From positions 14,605,000-14,668,999 of the forward strand of contig CM076145.1 in the NCBI GenBank assembly GCA_038025085.1: 64,000 nucleotides of DNA, given 5' to 3'. The first letter of the stretch is position 1. Every line of letters starts with the position of its first letter. The notes under the pieces are model-generated. The model was not told where the DNA came from and ran no database searches. It saw nothing but the letters and a program-made list of their open reading frames with translations. Positions 57,121 through 64,000 of this stretch are shown piece by piece. The DNA comes from Tetragonia tetragonoides (lineage: Eukaryota > Streptophyta > Magnoliopsida > Caryophyllales > Aizoaceae). Position numbers and translations under genes: made by a program.

Positions 57121-57410
57121 AACAACCAAACTAATATCAACAATTTCACACATGCATGTCCAAATTTAAGATGAAAGACAATATCTATAGCATAATTGTA
57201 GAAATTCATAACATAATTAACCATATCAATTTGTTTTTGGGCCAATTTCAACATCACTAATCTCTTCAATGGGCGCCCTTCAATGGTTGATTTCGCTTTC
57301 GTACTGGGAAAATCAAAATGGTTCGACACTGGAGGAAATCTACACGTTTTCTTCTTCGTAGGGCTCGAAAATGGAGGATTATTGGAACTTTCTAATTTAT
57401 AGAGGAACAA
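57117..57410 (-). CDS. Possible first exon of an unidentified minus-strand gene
   Basis: The frame from the ATG at 57410 reads MFLYKLESSNNPPFSSPTKK and KAKSTIEGRPLKRLVMLKLA, basic and Ser/Pro-rich at first, then AT-derived. The first 70 residues look protein-like and are preceded by a CT-rich leader on the same strand. It could be a 5' exon of the Ulp1-like gene with the tandem array in the intron, in parallel to the transposase gene, but no donor was fixed. No recognised domain. Confidence 0.25.
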   Translation of the reverse strand: MFLYKLESSNNPPFSSPTKKKTCRFPPVSNHFDFPSTKAKSTIEGRPLKRLVMLKLAQKQIDMVNYVMNFYNYAIDIVFHLKFGHACVKLLILVWLL

Positions 57411-57549
57411 GATAGTGAGAGAGAAGAGGGGAAGATGGTGGGCGTGGGTTTCTTTTTTTTTTTAAATGCAAGCAATGGTTGTTTACAAGAGTAATAGATT
57501 TGCCAAATAAAATTAAATAAAAAAGAAACACCAAAAGGCCCAGCCGGTT

Positions 57550-57632
57550 ACAAGTTACAAGTAATGAACGGCTCTGATGGGTTGATTAAATCCAACGGCT
57601 CTGATGGGTTGATTAAATCTAACGGCTCTCAT
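57550..57632 (+). repeat. 28-bp tandem repeat, two and a half copies
   Basis: 'AACGGCTCTGATGGGTTGAT' plus 'TAAATC' follows itself directly, then a third partial copy. This lies just outside the right limit of the composite region. Confidence 0.8.
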
Positions 57633-57840
57633 TTAATTATGTCCCGCACTACACCGTGCGGCACAACATATGAGAAGCGCCCCACTTATAGCGTAAAAAC
57701 TAGAAATCAATGGCAAAAAGTGGTGGAAAACAAGAATCACAGGCTGGGAATGCCCTGAATTGGACCTTCCGGCCTGAAAATTTGTCCTAATAAGGATTAG
57801 GGTTTGGCAAAAGAGAGAGGCTAGGAATGTCGTTATATTC

Positions 57841-57976
<136 letters not shown>

Positions 57977-58034
57977 ACAAGAATATTTTTATTTATTATC
58001 ATTGTTAATATTATGATTATCCCTGCGACAACAA

Positions 58035-58566
58035 ATGTTTGTGGCTGATATGGGATTTTGGGATGGGTTAGTATGGAGGTGGAATTTAATGTGGCATAGG
58101 AATAACCTGTTTCTATGGGAAATAAACCAAAGAAATCAACTGTACAAGATGCTTGAGGAAGTGCAACTTATGCCGGGAGAAAAAGTTAGACTTCATTGGA
58201 AATTTGACAACAAATGTATTTTTTCTGTGAAGTCTATGAGACTGGAACTGGCAAAAGAAGAAGGCAAGTTGAACAAGGAATGAAACTGTTAAGGGGTTGT
58301 GGCAGGGACTCGCTCCTCAGAAAGCTGAAACCTTTATGTGGTTAGTGTGTCTTGGCCGAATTAAAACTATGGATAAATTGGTTAAAATGGGACTGCAGGC
58401 ATTGGAAATCTATATGCTTGTTATGTGGAATAGAAGTGGAGTCTGCGGATCATTTGTTGATTCGCTGTAAGTTCTCAAGTCAATTATGGCACAAATGGTT
58501 GTCAATATGGAATCTTGCTTGGTGCTGCCCCAAGTCAGTTTCAGATTTATTTACTCAGTGGTGTGC
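58035..58566 (+). pseudogene. L1-type LINE ORF2 3' fragment (zf-RVT), cut by a gypsy LTR
   Basis: MGFWDGLVWRWNLMWHRNNL, FVADM, and after a shift GLWQGLAPQKAETFMWLVCL with GRIKTMDKLVKMGLQ, then after a second shift CLLCGIEVESADHLLIRCKF, SSQLWHKWLSIWNLAWCC. This is the linker and zinc-binding zf-RVT end of a plant L1 (W...LAPQKAE.F.WL; C.LC....ES..HLL..C). It stops exactly at 58566, where the gypsy LTR begins. It is a different copy from the 43-kb LINE, and more decayed. Confidence 0.85.
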
Positions 58567-58984
58567 TGTAATACCCCGTATTATTATTCATTTTAGAATA
58601 ATAATTACTTAAAAAGAAAATGCTATTTCATATTTAAAAATTAATTGGGCTCATAAATGTTTAAAGTGCCTAATTAATATTGGGTTTTGGTTTTGGACTT
58701 AATTTAAATGTAATTGGGCCAAAACAAATAAAAGTATGTGGGCTCTATAATTTTCGTTAGTGGCCGAAAATAATAAGGCTCCATTGGGCCTTATTTTCGG
58801 CCACCCTAGCCGAAAATAGGGAGAGATTTGCTGAGATTTATTTTCAAATTTTGTTTCCTAAAATTTTGGTTAGTGGAGTGAAATTAGGAGAGATTTTAGG
58901 AAAGAATAAGTTGAGATAAGGAAGGAGTGTATTTGGGCTCCTAAATACACTCAGCTTCCAAACATAACTGACTCTTTACCAAAT

Positions 58985-59017
<33 letters not shown>

Positions 59018-61481
59018 GTTACTCTCTCTCTCTCACTCTCACGCACGACCATCCAAGGAGAAAAAGAAAGACAATTCTTCACTCTTTCACAATTCATCCT
59101 TGCTCAGTTTTAATCCTTGATTTTCAAGTAAGTATTCTAAACTTGTTTTCTTTGATTATTAAAAGCTTTTAGATTCAATTCAAGTATGAGGTTATGAACC
59201 CTAATTTTTGTATGAGTAAACCCTAATTTAGTTTTGCCTAGGGTTTGCTAGATTCTATTGTTTTTGCATGATAGGATCATGATTAGGGTTTGGGTTGTTG
59301 TTTTATTGAATTGAGTCAAAGTTTGAGTTCAAAAGGTTAGATCTTTGTAATTTAATTAAATCTGAAAATTTCTTAATTGTGGATTTAATTAGATTAGATT
59401 TTGTTAAATTTGATTAACGAAAAAAAAAAAAAAAAAGAAGGTTTTGGGTGGTGCAACACGGCAGGGCCGTGTACTGCACACAGCAGCACCCTGCCGTGCT
59501 GCTGCCGGCAGCACCGGGCTGCTGGCCGTGCGGCCAGCGGCGGCTGCCTGGCGCCACCAGCCACTGCTAGCGGTGGTGATGAGTGGGTGATGATGGTGGT
59601 GTTTGGTGTTGACTTGTTGACTTGTTTTTAGGGTTTTGGAAAGTTTCCTAATTTAGTTGTGTAAATTATTTTTGGAAACTTTGAGCATGCATGAGTAACA
59701 AAAATTCCAGCAACTTAATTAATTTAATTAAGGGTACTAAATCATCTTTAAAGTTTAATAAAGTGGTTTAGAAGTCAAGGTATTGACTATTGTTGTATTG
59801 TGGATTTGTTAAGGCCCATTGACAGCGCTTGAAACGTAAGGAGCTTACGTTGTTTGCTTGTTGGACTTGCCTTATTTTAAAGGTAATTCATGTCTACATG
59901 AATTATGAAACTTCTTTGTCGTAATTCATGTCTAGATGAATTATGAAACTTCTTTGTCATAATTCATGTCTATTGGAATTTGTATTCATTTGTCTAGTAT
60001 TGGATTGAGAATGTGAATTCATATTTGGACTTGTGAGTATTTTGAAAAGGGATAATTGTTATTTATTTCCTTGTGATAATTCGTAGAGAATTATATGTTA
60101 GTGAATGCATGTACTATGTTGGAAATTCACTTCGTGTAGCAATGTCTACTTGTTAATATTCATGTGAGGAGATGCATGTTTATTATGGTTATTGAACGAA
60201 AATTATGTTAATAATTGTTCAATTGGAATATAGCTTGTATTTGCTATTTTTGGTATCATGTTAGTAAGCATGTGAATCATGTTAGAAGCATGTTACTTCA
60301 ATAAGTTGAAATGAACTTTGACTACTGAATTAGGTGGTTTTGAATTAAGGTCTAGATGCCCTTCATGTAAAATGCCATCAGAAATTGTGACCATATTGTG
60401 TTACTTGAGAATTGCCAAGATTATGTGATTTACTTGATTATGTGATCACCTTTGAATTTATTAATTGGGAGTTAAGTTTTTTTTGTAATGGATCCACCAA
60501 AGGGAGGGAATGAGAATTGTCAATTATGCGTTGAGTGGGTTCATATTCTGTGGGTTATGGCTCCAACGTATTTGGTTAAAGCTTGTATCCATACAGTAAA
60601 CAATTGGGCAACTGAAATTTTATTGTGAAACTGTTCTTCTTGTAAACCTAAGGGTTGAGAGAGGGTATGCATACTTAGGAACATCTAGAAGTACTTCGGG
60701 AGTCATCTATACTCTGGGACGGTTGATCCCTCTTTTGCCACTGTGCACGGGACTAAGATCCTATGGAGCCTTCTGCGGTTGGTACGACATTCCTACGATT
60801 CACTTCTCTCTAATGAACTTGGTTAATGGATAATAATAAATAATGAGATTTATTATTTGGTGATTTGTGTGTGTCTTTAAGTTAAAGCATGTTGTCTTTA
60901 TTTTTCTTAGAGCATGATTATTATCTTTATTGGATTAAGTTTATGGACTTAACTTGGAGATTGGAATGGATTATGTGGTTATGAATTACTCAGCGTAGCT
61001 GATTGGTTGTTTTTCTTTTTACTTGTGTTTGTTGTCCATTTCTCTTCAACGGTGGACCTATGATGAACCTATATGGAATTCGTCTATATGAGGGAGTAGA
61101 TTGACAAGATTTATAACTCGTGGTTTGAGCTAGAGGAGAGGCGACAAAAGAAGATTGTAAATCTTCTAAGAACATTTATTTATTTGTTTAGTTTGGAACT
61201 TCTATATTATTGGGATTTTTATATTGTAATGAGATTAATTCTCTTGCATGAGAATTAATAGTTACTATTTCTTATTTCATTTGGATTAATTGTTTTATGT
61301 CTAGTTGGAAAAATAGTTATTATTTAATTATCTAGTATGTATGTTTGGGATATATAACATTTGTTTTCTTCTAGCCTTGTATTTAATTTGAACATTAAAT
61401 ACGTCGGTAGCGCTTCGAATTTCTATGGTTTTTCCGCTACAACTCGTGATTTTAAATTAGACGGAAATTCAGGGTGTTACA
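58567..61481 (+). repeat. Gypsy 5' LTR, 2,915 bp
   Basis: It starts TGTAATACCCCGTATT and ends CAGGGTGTTACA. It contains an A33 run (58984-59016), a GC-rich island (59450-59580) and an internal duplication ('TAATTCATGTCTAGATGAAT', 'TATGAAACTTCTTTGTC' twice, 59884-59975). It is collinear with the inverted solo LTR at 9694-12578. Confidence 0.93.
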
Positions 61482-61484
61482 AGT

Positions 61485-61496
61485 TGGTATCAGAGC
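61485..61496 (+). other. Retroelement primer-binding site (initiator Met tRNA)
   Basis: TGGTATCAGAGC begins three bases after the LTR end. It is the complement of the 3' end of plant initiator Met tRNA over 12 bases; the match ends there (GTATG follows). Confidence 0.9.
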
Positions 61497-61695
61497 GTAT
61501 GTTACTGTCCCTAATATATGTTTTGAATTGTATAGTATGTCATTAAGACATATTCCTAGGATGAAAACTTAAATAGACCTAAGTTATGTGAATAAAAGAT
61601 TTGTAAGGCGAAATGAGTTTAATTGCTTCTTTTACTTGTTTTGGTATTATTTGAATTACTCGATTGAAGTACTAACATGTTGTTCTCGCGTGCAG

Positions 61696-61983
61696 ATGGT
61701 GAAGCTTGAACGACCCGTGACTCCTGAGGATCCAAGGCAACTCTGTTATGAGGGAGGCTGCTTAGAGGAATACTTTGATCTCGTACGTGAAGTATTCATG
61801 CAGTACGACGAGCGCCTTGATGTTCAATCTTCTATACGCTCGGAAAAGATGAAGGCCTTCTACTTCATCAAAAGCTTTGGCTACACGACAGGCAAATGGC
61901 GCCGATTCCACGACTACTGGCTAGTGGATTGGGAGATGAAGAATGATAGGGACTGCCCCTATCTGGAGACGTTGGAGTATTGA
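61696..61983 (+). CDS. Small ORF between primer site and gag, unknown
   Basis: From the ATG at 61696: MVKLERPVTPEDPRQLCYEG, CLEEYFDLVREVFMQYDERL, FYFIKSFGYTTGKWRRFHDY, WLVDWEMKNDRD...LEY, 95 residues, rich in charged and aromatic residues, well formed and unlike shadow translation. It ends TGATGATAA, where the next ORF starts in another frame. Some plant gypsy lineages (Ogre/Tat) have an extra ORF before gag; whether this is homologous cannot be told here. Confidence 0.55.
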   Translation: MVKLERPVTPEDPRQLCYEGGCLEEYFDLVREVFMQYDERLDVQSSIRSEKMKAFYFIKSFGYTTGKWRRFHDYWLVDWEMKNDRDCPYLETLEY

Positions 61984-62420
61984 TGATAAGGGCATACTCA
62001 TGGGACGAGGCGGACCCAGATATGCTTAGAGATTCCTACGATGTGTACGTGGAGAACGCTGAAGGGTATGACCCATTGCTCGAGGTGGACGATCAGATGA
62101 CCCAAGAGGAGGCAGACGCCGACCTAGATCGAGCACTAGCGTTCGAGAGGGAGTACTTCGCCGAGGAGGCCGAGGCACCTGCTATCGAAGTTGAGGAAGA
62201 GCCTTTGCCTGCTGTTCCTGAGGTTCCTGCAAGGCCACCTAGGCCTAGCGGTGTGAGAGACTGGCCCATAGGCTTGAATGGAGAGCCCAACGAGCCAAGG
62301 ACCCTTACGGAAGAAGAGGAGGAACCCATGGAGGAGGAGGAGGAGGACGACGACGACGACGAGGTCCAAGTGACACATGTGTGTCGCTATCCTTTGAGGA
62401 ACCGCACGAGAAGGGCGTGA
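61983..62420 (+). CDS. Acidic ORF between primer site and gag, unknown
   Basis: The ATG at 61983 overlaps the stop region of the preceding ORF. 145 residues: MIRAYSWDEADPDMLRDSYD, QEEADADLDRALAFEREYFA, a Pro/Glu-rich middle (EEPLPAVPEVPARPPRPSG), a run of Glu and Asp (EEEEEPMEEEEEDDDDD) and a basic end CRYPLRNRTRRA. No domain recognised. Either ORF may be one exon or frame of a single ancestral protein. Confidence 0.55.
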   Translation: MIRAYSWDEADPDMLRDSYDVYVENAEGYDPLLEVDDQMTQEEADADLDRALAFEREYFAEEAEAPAIEVEEEPLPAVPEVPARPPRPSGVRDWPIGLNGEPNEPRTLTEEEEEPMEEEEEDDDDDEVQVTHVCRYPLRNRTRRA

Positions 62421-62927
62421 TTCTTAGTTTTGATTAGTGTTATTTGGAGTAAACTATTTGAGACTTTATTTGGGCCTGCGAGCCATTTGTTTTGACATTA
62501 TGATTAGAATGTAAAATTTTTGCTTATTCATGCTATTTGAGGCTTGGTTTGGCAAGTCCTCATTTTTGAGAACAAATACTTGATTATTTGATTTATGAGA
62601 TGGAATTTTTGCAAGAAATGTGTTAATTACTTGCTATTTGGAGTATGAGTATTGTGAAAACGCCTATGAAAAAGGCATGGATGTTTCATCATGATTGTGA
62701 TTTGTTTATTTTTGAGAAAGAACAAAGTCTATTGAAACTTGAGCTTGCTTGTATGCAAGAGTGTGATAAGGCCATGCTTGAATGCAATAAGAGCCTAGAG
62801 CCCTAGTTGGCTATTGAACATATATATGAGTTAAGTGTATATGTTAGTTGTGATTGTCACACATGAGTGTGATATGGATAGCTAATACCCTTTTCTTTTG
62901 CTTTTGTTGATCCTTTAGGTTGCTAGA
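62421..62927 (+). other. Gypsy leader between the acidic ORF and gag
   Basis: AT-rich non-coding sequence. It ends in a polypyrimidine tract and TTTAG-like sequences (62890-62925), just before the gag ATG, so a splice acceptor is possible. Confidence 0.4.

Positions 62928-64000
<1,073 letters not shown>

Noticed and set aside
61980..62378. Minus-strand ORFs opposite the acidic ORF
   Set aside because: Ser-rich and Val/Leu-rich runs are the complement of GAG/GAC repeats; no start context or domain.

Overview
This is nuclear DNA of a eudicot plant. The evidence is an AT-rich, intron-bearing sequence with a plant LRR receptor-like kinase, pentatricopeptide (PPR) and ubiquitin gene remnants, L1-type LINEs with plant-type ORF1, Ty1/copia and Ty3/gypsy LTR elements with initiator-Met primer sites, and FAR1-type Mutator-like (MULE) transposase and Ulp1-like genes. 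Some protein families (three-copy 'putative plant transposon protein', GRF zinc finger, DUF7745-like) would fit a Caryophyllales genome, but this is only a guess. Only one convincing host gene is intact; the rest is mobile or decayed DNA.

Layout. 0.9-1.3 kb: tRNA-like sequence with poly(A) and the end of a CACTA transposon. 2.07-3.2 kb: remnant of a ubiquitin gene (leader intron plus crippled first coding exon), with a PPR pseudogene inside the intron. 3.7-4.2 kb: DUF7745-like mobile-element ORF beside a GC-rich tract. 5.76-13.84 kb: decayed copia element on the minus strand, split by a 2.9-kb gypsy solo LTR with a perfect 5-bp target duplication. 14.3-15.1 kb: tandem duplication and a large AT microsatellite. 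15.9-20.6 kb: the two-exon LRR receptor pseudokinase gene (minus strand), whose 2.7-kb intron holds a LINE RNase H relic and a foldback element. 21.45-22.99 kb: short internally deleted copia element. 23.5-27.3 kb: MITEs, a SINE-like sequence and another microsatellite.

About 27.8-57.1 kb is the most unusual region. It carries, interleaved on both strands: a FAR1/MULE transposase pseudogene (SWIM plus CCHC), an Ulp1/C48-like peptidase pseudogene, three diverged 'putative plant transposon protein' genes (here A1, A2, A3), two copies of an unrecognised gene (B1, B3) fused to the first part of a LINE-type endonuclease, and a GRF zinc-finger/coiled-coil/membrane-anchor gene. By hand count, the 10-bp palindrome TRGTNNACYA occurs 39 times here and about twice in the rest of the window. 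It is absent from a full-length 4.8-kb LINE nested at 42.98-47.75 kb. I read the region as one very large, old composite MULE-like element with a dispersed binding-site-like motif. Its exact termini were not found.

57.8-64 kb: microsatellite, a LINE 3' fragment, then the 5' LTR, primer-binding site, two small upstream ORFs and a decayed gag (with a long in-frame poly-Asn microsatellite) of a gypsy element that runs off the window. Its LTR is of the same family as the solo LTR at 9.7-12.6 kb.
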